From: an uncultured Blastocatellia bacterium
GTDB lineage: Bacteria; Acidobacteriota; Blastocatellia; HR10
Direction: 5' to 3'
Length of the DNA: 64,000 bases
Assembly (NCBI GenBank): GCA_937934295.1
Contig: CALHAI010000021.1
Span: 30,705 to 94,704, forward strand
Each line of letters opens with the position of its first letter. Positions within the stretch are counted from its first letter, which is position 1. The notes beneath the pieces are model-generated. The model searched no databases, was not told the origin of the DNA, and was given only the letters and a program-made list of their open reading frames with translations. This document shows positions 12,538 through 20,450 of the stretch, one piece after another. Both the position numbers and the translations under genes were made by a program.

Positions 12538-12577
12538 AATCGTCTTGCTACAATGACGCTCAAAGGAGGAGGGAACT

Positions 12578-13027
12578 ATGACGAAGTCGCTGCACGGGAC
12601 GAAGAGCTTGGAGAACCTCAAGCATGCGTTCGCTGGCGAAGCGCAAGCGAATCGCCGTTATCTCTATTTCGCCCGCATCGCGGATATCGAAGGGTATCCG
12701 GAGATCGGTGGGCTCTTCCGGGATACGGCCGAGGCCGAGACCGGTCATGCCTTCGGGCACTTGGACTTCCTCAAGGAAGTCGGCGACCCGGTGACGGGCG
12801 TGCCCTTTGGCAAGACCGAGCAGAACCTGAAGTCGGCCATCGAGGGCGAGACTTACGAGTACACGGAGATGTATCCCGGGTTCGCGCGCACGGCGCGCGA
12901 GGAAGGGTTCGACGAGCTGGCCGAGTGGTTCGAGACGCTCGCGCGTGCGGAGAAGTCGCACGCGGCCCGTTTCACCAAAGGCTTGCAGCAGATCGCGGGT
13001 AAGGAGCCTGCCGAATCGCTCGCGTGA
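12578..13027 (+). CDS. Rubrerythrin (short form without rubredoxin domain)
   Basis: A 149-residue ferritin-like diiron protein. Ligands are seen at Glu21 in [10 protein letters not shown], Glu54-x2-His57 in AEAETGH, Glu residues in GETYEYTEM (91-97), and Glu125-x2-His128 in AEKSH. It reduces peroxide in the cytoplasm using electrons from another donor. Canonical rubrerythrin carries a C-terminal rubredoxin domain; this one does not, so the Fe-S protein encoded next may help supply electrons. The start ATG 12578 has a strong GGAGGAGGG. A GC-rich hairpin follows the stop, and a Fur/PerR-like site precedes it. Confidence 0.92.
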   Translation: MTKSLHGTKSLENLKHAFAGEAQANRRYLYFARIADIEGYPEIGGLFRDTAEAETGHAFGHLDFLKEVGDPVTGVPFGKTEQNLKSAIEGETYEYTEMYPGFARTAREEGFDELAEWFETLARAEKSHAARFTKGLQQIAGKEPAESLA

Positions 13028-13039
13028 GCGCTCGAAGCG

Positions 13040-13068
13040 CCTCCCGACCGAGGAGGCCGGTCGGGAGG
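13040..13068 (+). terminator. GC-rich hairpin after rubrerythrin
   Basis: CCTCCCGACC (13040-13049) and GGTCGGGAGG (13059-13068) are perfect 10-base complements around a 9-base loop. No T-run follows, so it may slow or attenuate transcription or protect the rubrerythrin message from decay, and not fully terminate. Confidence 0.45.
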
Positions 13069-13174
13069 TGCCGGGCGAGCTGCTCCGACGCCTTTCCTGA
13101 TGGATGTCCGGGTGGCCTTGGCGCCACCTGGAGGCGCTCTTCTCCCTAAGGGAGACTTCCTGATGGGATGAGTT

Positions 13175-14452
13175 ATGGCGTTTGATCTGAAGTCGCCGGA
13201 TTTCTGGAATCGCGAGGCGCTCGATCGGGAGCTGCGCCGCGTCTTCGATATTTGTCATGGCTGTCGGCGCTGCTTTCATCTCTGTCCCTCGTTCAATGTC
13301 CTTTTCGAGCTCATTGACGCCAGAGGAGAGGATGTGGAGAACCTCACGCGGGCGGATATCACGCGGATCGTCGACCTCTGCTATCAATGCAAGCTCTGCT
13401 TCAACCACTGTCCCTACACGCCCCCCCACCGCTGGGACATTGATTTCCCGCGGCTCATGTTGCGGGCGAAAGCCGTCCAGGCCAGGGAGCGCGGGATCTC
13501 GCGGCAGGATCGGATCCTGGGGCGCACGGAGACCTTGGGGCGTTGGGGAAGTCGATGGGCGCCGCTTGTGAATTTGGCCAATCGCCTTCGGCCTCTCCGC
13601 GTGCTCATGGAAAAAGCGATCGGCATTCATCGGGATCGGCGCCTGCCCGTTTACCATCGGGAGACGTTTGGGGATTGGTTCCGCGCCTATGAACGCGGGC
13701 GCGCCCACAGGCTTTCGGGGAATGGGAAGGTGGCGCTCTTTTACACGTGCTATGTCAATCATCACGATCCGGCCGTGGGGCGGGCCGCCGTGCGTGTCCT
13801 CGAACATAATGAGGTGGAGATCGTCGTCCCACCGCAGAGATGTTGTGGGATGCCCTTCTTGGATGGAGGCGACCTTGAATCGGCGTTGGCCAATGCTCGC
13901 GAGAACGTGCGGGCGCTGGCTGAGCTGGTCGAAAAGGGATATGACGTCGTGATTCCCGGCCCGACCTGCAGCTACATGCTCAAGCACGAGTACCCGGTCC
14001 TACTGGACGACGAGAAGGCTCGTCGCCTCGCGGAACGGAGCTTCGATCTCTGCGAATATCTCATGAAGCTTCACAGCGAGAGGCGGTTGAAGACGGACCT
14101 CAAGCCGATCGCGCAACGAATCGCTTATCAATTCCCCTGTCATCTTCGCGCTCAGAATATCGGATACAAGTCGCGGGACCTGATGCAGCTGGTCCCTGGG
14201 ACAACGGTGCGGGTGATTGAACGGTGCGCTGGGGTGGATGGGACGTGGGGCCTCAAGCGAGAGTACCATGCCCTCTCGCTCAAAGTCGCCGAGAGGCTCT
14301 TCCGCGAGATCGAGCGGGAGCAACCCGATCTCGTCGTCTCCGACTGTCCCTTGGCGGGGCTGCAGATCTGGCAGGGGACGGAGAAGCGCCCCGTTCATCC
14401 CATTCAGGTCCTGGCGCGAGCATACGGACTGGAGGAGGGGGGACGACCATGA
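13175..14452 (+). CDS. GlpC/HdrD-like iron-sulfur oxidoreductase
   Basis: A 425-residue protein with two [4Fe-4S] ferredoxin motifs (C27-x2-C-x2-C-x3-CP in [12 protein letters not shown] and C69 in [13 protein letters not shown]). These are followed by two cysteine-rich CCG-type domains: RCCGMPF in the first and a modified RCAGVDG in the second. This is the plan of GlpC and of heterodisulfide reductase-like electron-transfer subunits. Genes of this type are often found beside rubrerythrin and DUF3501, as here, and a role in electron delivery to the diiron protein is the usual proposal. The stop overlaps the DUF3501 start by ATGA. The Ala in the second CCG motif means the second noncanonical cluster may be altered. 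Confidence 0.87.
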   Translation: MAFDLKSPDFWNREALDRELRRVFDICHGCRRCFHLCPSFNVLFELIDARGEDVENLTRADITRIVDLCYQCKLCFNHCPYTPPHRWDIDFPRLMLRAKAVQARERGISRQDRILGRTETLGRWGSRWAPLVNLANRLRPLRVLMEKAIGIHRDRRLPVYHRETFGDWFRAYERGRAHRLSGNGKVALFYTCYVNHHDPAVGRAAVRVLEHNEVEIVVPPQRCCGMPFLDGGDLESALANARENVRALAELVEKGYDVVIPGPTCSYMLKHEYPVLLDDEKARRLAERSFDLCEYLMKLHSERRLKTDLKPIAQRIAYQFPCHLRAQNIGYKSRDLMQLVPGTTVRVIERCAGVDGTWGLKREYHALSLKVAERLFREIEREQPDLVVSDCPLAGLQIWQGTEKRPVHPIQVLARAYGLEEGGRP

Positions 14453-15033
14453 GGAAGATCACGCTCGCCGATGTCCACGATATCGCCGAGTACGAGAAGA
14501 TCCGCGAGGAATTTCGGCGCGCGATCATCGCGCTGAAGAAGAGGCGCCGCGTTCAAGTGGGTGACTTCGTGACCTTCGTCTTTGAGAACCAGGAGACCGT
14601 CCTCTTCCAGATTCAGGAGATGATGCGTGCCGAACGCATCGTCCACGAGGATAAGATCCAGCAGGAGATCGACATCTACAACGAGTTGATCCCCGAGGAC
14701 AACGAGCTGAGTGCGACCATGCTCATCGAGATCGACGATCTCAAGGTGCTGCGCCAATGGTTGCCGAAGCTCGTCGGCATCGAGGAACAGGTCTGGCTGC
14801 GGATCGGCGATCGGCACGCGGTCCGCGCCCTGTACGAGCCCGGGCGCAGTAAGGAGGGCACGACGAGCACCGTCCACTATGTGCGCTTCCGTTTGAGCCC
14901 CGAGGAGATTCGGGCCTTCAAGGACGAATCGCTTCCGGCCGTGCTCGCCATCACGCACAAGAACTATCGCGCCGAGGCGACGATCCCTCTTGAAGTGCGG
15001 CGCAGCTTGGCTGAGGACCTCGTGCTCCCCTGA
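14449..15033 (+). CDS. DUF3501 family protein
   Basis: A 194-residue soluble protein starting [19 protein letters not shown]. It includes VGDFVTFVFENQETVLFQIQEMMRAE-like text, followed by an acidic helix ending in NELIP. This pattern matches the DUF3501 family, usually found with rubrerythrin and a GlpC-like Fe-S protein. No catalytic residues can be named. It is translationally coupled to the Fe-S gene (ATGA). Function unknown; the conserved neighbourhood suggests a role in oxidative-stress electron transfer or in maturation of those proteins. Confidence 0.85.
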   Translation: MRKITLADVHDIAEYEKIREEFRRAIIALKKRRRVQVGDFVTFVFENQETVLFQIQEMMRAERIVHEDKIQQEIDIYNELIPEDNELSATMLIEIDDLKVLRQWLPKLVGIEEQVWLRIGDRHAVRALYEPGRSKEGTTSTVHYVRFRLSPEEIRAFKDESLPAVLAITHKNYRAEATIPLEVRRSLAEDLVLP

Positions 15034-15065
15034 GCGTCCGGGGAGGAAAGAAGGAGCGGTGGCTT

Positions 15066-15551
15066 ATGAAATTGAACATCGGGCTCACGGACAGACAGCG
15101 CGGGGGCGTCGTGGAAATCCTCAACACGCTCTTGGCCGATGAATTCGTCCTCTATGCGAAGACGCGGAATTATCACTGGAACGTCACCGGGCCGCAATTC
15201 CACGAGCTGCATCGGTTCTTCCAAGAGCAGTACGAAGCCTTGAACGACATCGTGGATGAAGTCGCCGAGCGCGTGCGCGCGCTTGGGGGCAACGCCCTCG
15301 GGACGCTGGCGGAGTTCCTCAAGCGGACGCGCTTGAAGGAGCATCCGGGGAAGTATCCCACTGCCCGCGCGATGCTCGCGAATCTGCTGGAGGATCACGA
15401 GGCGATCATTCGGCATCTGCGGAGCGACCTGGAGACATGCGCCGAGAAATATCGCGACATGGGGACGAACGATTTCCTGACCGAGTTGCTGCAACGGCAT
15501 GAGAAGATGGCGTGGATGCTCCGCGCGTCTCTCGCAGGGGAATCCGTTTAG
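15066..15551 (+). CDS. dps: Dps-family ferritin-like DNA-binding/iron-storage protein
   Basis: A 161-residue four-helix protein. The Dps ferroxidase signature is present: YHWNVTGPQFHELHRFFQEQ supplies His and Asp/Glu equivalents, followed by YEALNDIVDEVAERVRALGG, the usual second half of the intersubunit iron site. Dps assembles as a 12-mer cage that oxidises Fe(II) with peroxide and can coat DNA. It has no lysine-rich N-terminal tail, so the DNA-binding mode is uncertain. It lies 32 bases after DUF3501 and completes an iron/peroxide module with rubrerythrin. Confidence 0.9.
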   Translation: MKLNIGLTDRQRGGVVEILNTLLADEFVLYAKTRNYHWNVTGPQFHELHRFFQEQYEALNDIVDEVAERVRALGGNALGTLAEFLKRTRLKEHPGKYPTARAMLANLLEDHEAIIRHLRSDLETCAEKYRDMGTNDFLTELLQRHEKMAWMLRASLAGESV

Positions 15552-15594
15552 GCGGCTATTGGCCGGGCTTCCCGGAACGTTCTCTGAAGAGTGG

Positions 15595-16314
15595 ATGATC
15601 AGGTCGTTCGTTCTCCAAGCGCGTGGGGTGAGGCTCAGTCTTCTGCTGGCATGTGGCCTCAGTCTGTTTGCCGTCGCGTGGGGGCAGTCGGCGGCTCCGT
15701 TTCGCGCGCTTTCGGGATACGTTGTGGATGAGCGGTTCTCGGCCTTGCGTCGCGAGCCTCGGCTGAACGGGCGTCTCATCGAACGGTTGCGCGTGGGGCG
15801 ATTCATCGCCGTCCTGGGCGAGTCGCGTCAGGCCGATGGCGCGACGTTCTATCGCGTAGCGACGACGCGGCGCACGCGCGGATGGCTCCACGAGCGGGCG
15901 TTCGTCATGCCGGCGCGTCGCGGAGATGATCGGCGGCTGCTGGAGTTGATCGAGCAGGCCGAGGGATTTCGCCGCCTGCACCTCGCCCGTATTCTCGTCG
16001 CGCATTTCGAGCGCTCGCCGCTGCGCCCGCAAGCGCTCCTGATCCTCGCCGAGGAAGCGGAGCAGGCTGCCAAGGAGCTGACCGCGCGCCTGAGGCGACA
16101 ATGGGAAGATTCGGATACGGCCTCGACGGCACTTCGACGCCAGCTATTTCTCAACGATGTGCGCCTTGATCGGTACAATCGCTTGGGAATCGCCTTCATC
16201 TATGATGAGGGCGACGATCGCCTCCGGTACGACGGATGGGCGTATCGGGAACTCCTCGCCCGGTACCCGCAGAGCGCCGAGGCCGCACGGGCGCGCGAGC
16301 GCTTGCGGCCTTAG
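15595..16314 (+). CDS. Secreted SH3-like domain protein, otherwise unrecognised
   Basis: A 239-residue protein with an N-terminal signal peptide (LSLLLACGLSLFAVAWGQS, cut after AWG-Q). It is followed by a bacterial SH3-like stretch (LRREPRLNGRLIERLRVGRFIAVLGE and FYRVATTRRTRGWLHE). The rest is helical with repeat-like ARG and LLARYPQSAEAARARERL, resembling a tetratricopeptide-type helix. It may bind cell wall. The start is ATG 15595; the frame is open further upstream but would overlap Dps. Its specific function is not known. Confidence 0.7.
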   Translation: MIRSFVLQARGVRLSLLLACGLSLFAVAWGQSAAPFRALSGYVVDERFSALRREPRLNGRLIERLRVGRFIAVLGESRQADGATFYRVATTRRTRGWLHERAFVMPARRGDDRRLLELIEQAEGFRRLHLARILVAHFERSPLRPQALLILAEEAEQAAKELTARLRRQWEDSDTASTALRRQLFLNDVRLDRYNRLGIAFIYDEGDDRLRYDGWAYRELLARYPQSAEAARARERLRP

Positions 16315-16398
16315 GTCAGCCCGCGTTGCTCCGCATGGGGATTCTTGCTATCTTTCGCCAGGCGCGATGTGGAATGACGTCAAAAGAGGAGGTCAACT

Positions 16399-16587
16399 AT
16401 GCCATCGGGAATCTGCCCGGAATGCGACGGGGAGGTCCGTGTCTCGCCGGATGTCGAGATCGGGGATTTCGTGACCTGCCCCGAGTGCGACGTCGAGCTG
16501 GAGGTCATCGAGGTGGATCCCCTGGAGTTCGAGGTCGCGTCGGAGCTGGAGGAAGATTCTCTGGAAGAGGACGAGGAAGAGTGGTGA
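16399..16587 (+). CDS. LysW-like zinc-ribbon carrier protein, C-terminus atypical
   Basis: A 62-residue acidic protein with a zinc ribbon (C6-P-E-C9 and C27-P-E-C30) and the LysW layout: GDFVTCPECDVELEVIEVDPL followed by a long Glu-rich tail. LysW is the amino-group carrier protein of lysine/arginine biosynthesis in Thermus and archaea, where the substrate is joined to the side chain of the C-terminal Glu of an EDWGE motif. Here the tail ends EDEEEW and stops, without the final GE. A strong AGAGGAGG precedes ATG 16399. No LysX, LysZ or LysY gene is in the window. So it is a LysW-family protein, but the carrier chemistry is uncertain. Confidence 0.72.
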   Translation: MPSGICPECDGEVRVSPDVEIGDFVTCPECDVELEVIEVDPLEFEVASELEEDSLEEDEEEW

Positions 16588-16591
16588 CGGC

Positions 16592-17533
16592 TCAGCCCTG
16601 AGGAGCGAGAAACCCCCGGCGGCTCTGCCGCACGATGAGGCCCGGGCGGCGGACGGTCACCGTGATCTCGTGGAACCGTCCATCTCGTCGGTGCTCCAGT
16701 GGAGGGTAATAGGCGAGGGTATAGCTGGCGCGAATCTCCTCTGCGATGGCCTTGAAGATCGGTGTGAAATCGCGTTCCTCGGCCGAGAAGTCCCGCCCAC
16801 CGGTCTGTCGCACGATCCCCGACGCGTCGAGCAACGTGGGGACGCGCCTCCGACCGGTGACCGAGAGGACATAGGAGGGGAGCGTGATCGAATAGATTGT
16901 GACCTCGGCGGCGTTCGCTCGATGGATCACCTCGGTGTGACTGATCGTACTCGTGTAATCGAAGCCGTCGGTGATCACGATCACCACGCGGCGGACGATC
17001 CGTCCATCACGCCGTCGTGGAGCGTCACGGCTCAGGAGCGTGATGGCGCGATCCAAGGCATCGTAGAGGCGCGTCCGTCCACCAACTTCTCGGGCGCGCT
17101 CGAAGGCCCGCTCGATGCGCATGGGATCGTTGGTGAATCTCTGGAAGATGCGAACCCGATCGTTGAACCCGATGACGGCGAAGACCGATCCCGGATGGAT
17201 CAGGCCGAGGAATTGTCGCGCCGCCTGCTGTTGCTCGGCGATTTGCGGTCCGACGCTGCCCGAGGTGTCCAAGGCGAAGACGACGGCCAAGGGGCGCGTC
17301 AGCTCCGGTCGAATCTGCGCCTCGAAGAAGGCGATCGGCTGCGGGACACCATCATGCCGCAGCTCGAAGTCGTCCCTTTGGAGATCGGTTACATAATTCC
17401 CCTCGGCATCGAAGACGGTGACGTCTACGGTCACCAAATCGCTCCGCAGCGAGATCTGCGCCCGCGCGCGTTCGATCCCTTCGCCCAGGAACAGCGTCAG
17501 CAGCAGCCATCCGATCGACCGTCTGCTCAGCAT
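16592..17533 (-). CDS. Secreted VWFA-related Acidobacterial-domain protein
   Basis: A 313-residue protein with an N-terminal signal peptide (SIGWLLLTLFLGEGIERARA). A short beta-rich N-terminal domain (VTVDVTVFDAEGNYVTDLQRDDFEL) precedes a von Willebrand A domain with the MIDAS motif DTSGSVG and ITDGFDYTS. The C-terminus ends in beta strands (RYSLAYYPP-like ASYTLAYYPP, then RFHEITVTVRR). This order matches the VWFA-related Acidobacterial domain family, abundant in Acidobacteria. Such proteins bind divalent metal and probably a partner protein on the cell surface. It is convergent with the LysW-like gene, with only 4 bases between. The partner is not known. Confidence 0.85.
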   Translation of the reverse strand: MLSRRSIGWLLLTLFLGEGIERARAQISLRSDLVTVDVTVFDAEGNYVTDLQRDDFELRHDGVPQPIAFFEAQIRPELTRPLAVVFALDTSGSVGPQIAEQQQAARQFLGLIHPGSVFAVIGFNDRVRIFQRFTNDPMRIERAFERAREVGGRTRLYDALDRAITLLSRDAPRRRDGRIVRRVVIVITDGFDYTSTISHTEVIHRANAAEVTIYSITLPSYVLSVTGRRRVPTLLDASGIVRQTGGRDFSAEERDFTPIFKAIAEEIRASYTLAYYPPLEHRRDGRFHEITVTVRRPGLIVRQSRRGFLAPQG

Positions 17534-17615
17534 CGAAGGAACATCTTAGCAAAGTCTCGCGGCTTTCTCTAAGGCCTCGCTTCTGGTCGGCGGGAACGTC
17601 CTTCGCGAGAGCGTC

Positions 17616-17643
17616 TTGCGCGCCGCGCGTCGTGTGCTATGCT
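17616..17643 (+). promoter_or_regulatory. Possible promoter of the carboxypeptidase-regulatory-domain gene
   Basis: TTGCGC (17616-17621), 16 bases and TATGCT (17638-17643), 24 bases before the start codon at 17667. The -35 match is modest. Confidence 0.38.
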
Positions 17644-17666
17644 TTTTCAGCACGTACGGAGGAGCC

Positions 17667-18302
17667 ATGACAGGAGTGATCCTCTTTCTGCTTAGTCTTG
17701 GGCTCTCGGTTGAGGGGGCAATCCCGCCGGCGTCCTCGCCGGGGCGTATCGCCGGAGAAGTGAAGGACGAGCGCGGGCAACCGACAGCTCGGGCGAAAGT
17801 CCGCGCGATTGAGGTGCGGACGAATCGCACGCTCGCCGAAGCCGTGACGGGCGAGGACGGGCGGTTCGTTCTCTCGGACCTCGCGCCAGGTCGGTATGCG
17901 CTTCTGGTCTCTTCTCCCGATCATGAACCGGTGATCGTACGCTCCATCGAAGTCAAAGCCGGGCGAGAGACGACGCTCAAATCGCCCATTCGGCTCCGCC
18001 GTGCGGAGGCCTACGCCGTGATCAGCGGCGCGACGTTCGATCCGAATGGCTTCCTTCTGCCAGGCGTTCGCGTGGTGCTCGAGCGCCTCCCGTTCAACGA
18101 AGAGAAGGTGCCGCCGCTCAAACTCGAGCAGATCTCCAACTCCAGTGGGGAATTCGCCTTTCGCGTTCCGGGTGAGCGGGGACGGTATCGGCTCACGGCC
18201 ACCACGAGCGGATACGAGCCGGACGTGCAAATCATCGAGGTGGGGGGATTGGAGCGCCGTCGCGTCGCCCTGCGACTGAAAGTGCGCGCCAAAGGGGGGT
18301 GA
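17667..18302 (+). CDS. Secreted carboxypeptidase-regulatory-like (CarboxypepD_reg) repeat protein
   Basis: A 211-residue protein with a signal peptide (VILFLLSLGLSVEGA) and two beta-sandwich modules of the CarboxypepD_reg type. The first contains GEVKDERGQPTARAKVRAIE and GEDGRFVLSDLAPGRYALLV. The second contains FDPNGFLLPGVRVVLERL and SGEFAFRVPGERGRYRL. These modules are structural, usually extracellular, and very common in Acidobacteria and Bacteroidetes. The start ATG 17667 follows GGAGGA. Five bases after its stop lies a small DNA-binding protein gene. No catalytic domain is present. Confidence 0.8.
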   Translation: MTGVILFLLSLGLSVEGAIPPASSPGRIAGEVKDERGQPTARAKVRAIEVRTNRTLAEAVTGEDGRFVLSDLAPGRYALLVSSPDHEPVIVRSIEVKAGRETTLKSPIRLRRAEAYAVISGATFDPNGFLLPGVRVVLERLPFNEEKVPPLKLEQISNSSGEFAFRVPGERGRYRLTATTSGYEPDVQIIEVGGLERRRVALRLKVRAKGG

Positions 18303-18306
18303 GGCG

Positions 18307-18570
18307 ATGGAGCGACGGGCGGAATTTCTCACGGCCAAGCAATTGGCTGAGCTGTTGCAAGTCAGCGAAGCAACGATTCATCGCCTGCGCCGTCGCGGGC
18401 GGATTCCGGCCATCGTGCTCACCAAGCGCTTGATTCGGTTCAACCTGCGCGATGTCAAGGCGGCTCTTGGCTGCGGGCGTTCGCGTTTGGCCGAGGAGGA
18501 GCCGCTGGCCGAGCAGCTCTCGTTCGCGGACGTGTTCGCGGAGTTCGAAATTAAGAAACATTTTCCTTGA
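18307..18570 (+). CDS. Small excisionase/MerR-type helix-turn-helix protein
   Basis: An 87-residue protein whose first 55 residues form an excisionase-type winged helix-turn-helix: FLTAKQLAELLQVSEATIHRLRRRGRIPA, then a wing and KRLIRFNLRDVKAAL. The acidic C-terminus (ALGCGRSRLAEEEPLAEQLS) is variable. Such proteins bind DNA as regulators or directionality factors. No phage or integrase gene is nearby, so a local regulator is more likely than an excisionase. It lies 4 bases after the CarboxypepD_reg gene and may be cotranscribed with it. Confidence 0.8.
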   Translation: MERRAEFLTAKQLAELLQVSEATIHRLRRRGRIPAIVLTKRLIRFNLRDVKAALGCGRSRLAEEEPLAEQLSFADVFAEFEIKKHFP

Positions 18571-18713
18571 CAAACTCTCCGAAGGCCTCCATCATCTCTT
18601 GGCGTGAGGCCGGCTCAGCCGGCGAAGGCTTCGAAGGGGCCTTCGCCCGATGGGAGAGCCAGCGTTGGCCCGGGTCAAGGAGGGGAGGCCGATACGGATA
18701 GGGGGGAGGAGCG

Positions 18714-19520
18714 ATGATGAGAGCAGGGCTCATGGGAGGTGTAGTGCTGTTAGCGTGGCTCGCGGGATCGGAAGGGGGCACCTTTCATGCCCCGGATGCG
18801 ACGTCCATCTTCAAGATCTTCCTGCGGTGGGCGCATTTCGTCGCGGGGATCACCTGGATCGGGCTCCTCTATTTCTTCAATCTCGTGAACGTCCCGTTCA
18901 TGCAACGGCTCGATTCCCAGACGCGGAGCAAGGTCGTCCCGATCCTCATGCCGCGAGCCCTCTGGTTCTTCCGATGGGGAGCGGTCGTGACGGTTCTGGT
19001 CGGGCTGACCTACTACGCCATGTACATCCTCCACACGGAGGCCCAGAATGCCGGGATTGGCACCTGGAGCACGCTCTTCAAATGGTTGGCCATCGTGGTG
19101 GTGACGTGGGCGATCATCTACGCGCTGCTGCGGCCGGTCTCGGGCGTGCTCAACAAGGGATCGGTGCTGGCCGTCATCGTCAGCGCGCTGATTCTGATCA
19201 TGTCGTGGGTGCTCATTCGAATGCTCAGTGCGGCGGGACCGACGGGCGAGACGCTCGGGAACAAGTCGCTCTCCATCGGCTTGGGTGGCGGATACGGGAT
19301 CATCATGCTCTTGAACGTGTGGGGGATCATCTGGCGCGCGCAAAAGCGCATCATCGCCTGGACGAAGGAGAGTGCTGAACAAGGCACGCCGATGCCGCCG
19401 GAATCCGCCAAGCTCGCGCGGCGCGCCTTCTTGGCCTCGCGCCTGAACGCGTGGCTCTCGCTCCCGATGCTCTTCTTCATGGGAACGTCTCACGGCGATT
19501 ACATCTGGTTCGCGAAGTGA
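18714..19520 (+). CDS. PuuD-like (urate oxidase N-terminal domain) membrane protein, without cytochrome domain
   Basis: A 268-residue integral membrane protein. Residues 35-65 (LRWAHFVAGITWIGLLYFFNLVNVPFM) match the start of the PuuD/urate_ox_N family, including the His-rich WAHFxxGxxWIG pattern that suggests a heme or quinone site. Several more helices follow (VVTVLVGLTYYAMYIL, AIVVVTWAIIYALL, VIVSALILIMSWVLI). A second His near the end lies in MGTSHGDY. PuuD in full form ends in a cytochrome c domain, which is absent here. So this is a family member, and urate oxidation should not be assumed. The sulfur-relay genes follow 114 bases downstream. Confidence 0.72.
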   Translation: MMRAGLMGGVVLLAWLAGSEGGTFHAPDATSIFKIFLRWAHFVAGITWIGLLYFFNLVNVPFMQRLDSQTRSKVVPILMPRALWFFRWGAVVTVLVGLTYYAMYILHTEAQNAGIGTWSTLFKWLAIVVVTWAIIYALLRPVSGVLNKGSVLAVIVSALILIMSWVLIRMLSAAGPTGETLGNKSLSIGLGGGYGIIMLLNVWGIIWRAQKRIIAWTKESAEQGTPMPPESAKLARRAFLASRLNAWLSLPMLFFMGTSHGDYIWFAK

Positions 19521-19634
19521 GCGCGGACAGCGCGCGGCGAACGTTTCTGGAGAGCCGGCCTCGTGCCAACGAGGCAGCCATGGTGGAGTCTCGACATAAA
19601 GTTCGGTGGAGATTCTGTCGGAAGGAGGGAGGCG

Positions 19635-19961
19635 ATGAGCCGATATGTGATCGTCACCAGCCGCGATCTCTACGAATATGCGAGCAGCTCCTCCATGTTA
19701 GAGCTGGCGGGAGCGTTGAAGCATCGCGGGCATGAGGTCACGCTTTATCTGATCGAGAACGGCGTCCTCGCTGCTCGCCAGGGGGCGCAACTGGCTGCTC
19801 GTCTGAGCGACCTGAGCCAAGCCGGCGTGACCGTGCTCGCCGAAGACGTCTCGGCGAAAGCGCGCGGCATCGAGCAGCTGGCCGAGGGCGTGCGCCTCTC
19901 GAACATGGACGAGCTGGCCGATCTCATCGTGGACGGCTGCGATAAGGTCATCTGGTATTGA
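19635..19961 (+). CDS. DsrE/DsrF-like protein 1
   Basis: A 108-residue alpha/beta protein of the DsrE fold (RYVIVTSRDLYEYA, SSSSMLELAGALKHRGHEVTLYL, IENGVLAARQG, AGVTVLAEDVSAKARGIEQLAEGVRLSNM, VDGCDKVIWY). Only one Cys is seen (DGCDK). DsrE-type proteins carry sulfur as persulfide in sulfur-relay chains. ATG 19635 follows GGAGGGAGGCG. It begins a run of four small genes on the plus strand, ending in a TusA-like gene. Position of the Cys differs from DsrE of E. coli, so its persulfide role is uncertain. Confidence 0.75.
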   Translation: MSRYVIVTSRDLYEYASSSSMLELAGALKHRGHEVTLYLIENGVLAARQGAQLAARLSDLSQAGVTVLAEDVSAKARGIEQLAEGVRLSNMDELADLIVDGCDKVIWY

Positions 19962-20008
19962 TGGGCCCAGCCCGATGGGGGAGATCTTCGGATCAGGAGG
20001 TGAGCGTT

Positions 20009-20434
20009 ATGGCTCGACAAAGTGGTGCCAAGAGCGTCGCCATCGTCTTGGCGACCGGATCCTACGAACGCGAAGCGCCGACGACCGTCCTCCGCTTGGC
20101 GGAGAAATTGCTGCAGCGAGGGGTCAACGTCAATGTATGGGCGTTCGAGGAAGCCGTCACCCTGACGAACAAGGACCAGATTGATCACAGCGAACCCGGC
20201 GCCTTGCAGGGGATCCTTGGGGAGAAACACTCGCATGTGAGCAAATACATCGACATGTTGCTGCGCGCGGGCTTGCACGGCGCCAAGCTTGACTGGGTCT
20301 CCTGCATCCTCTGCGTGCAGGAGCGCGGCGTCGAGAAGCATCAGATGAATTCGGTGACCATCGGGACACTCGGCGATCTCTGGAAGTTCGTCCGAGCGGC
20401 CGATCGCGTCATCACGATTCCGTCGTACCGATGA
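20009..20434 (+). CDS. DsrE-like protein 2 with CxxC motif
   Basis: A 141-residue DsrE-fold protein. The first strand reads SVAIVLATGSYEREAP, followed by the helix TVLRLAEKLLQRGVNVNVWAFE and a typical loop. A CxxC pair lies in SCILCVQERGV, in the place where DsrE proteins carry the active cysteine. Its C-terminus ends ADRVITIPSYR. It is preceded by GGAGG 9 bases before ATG 20009 and followed after 16 bases by the next DsrE-like gene. The CxxC pair suggests redox or sulfur transfer and is the best candidate active site of the group. Confidence 0.78.
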   Translation: MARQSGAKSVAIVLATGSYEREAPTTVLRLAEKLLQRGVNVNVWAFEEAVTLTNKDQIDHSEPGALQGILGEKHSHVSKYIDMLLRAGLHGAKLDWVSCILCVQERGVEKHQMNSVTIGTLGDLWKFVRAADRVITIPSYR

Positions 20435-20450
20435 GGCGAGAGGAGGGGCG

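Noticed and set aside
18551..18781. 76-residue minus-strand ORF opposite the helix-turn-helix and PuuD-like genes
   Set aside because: Pro-rich sequence without a family; it overlaps two well-supported plus-strand genes and has no ribosome site.
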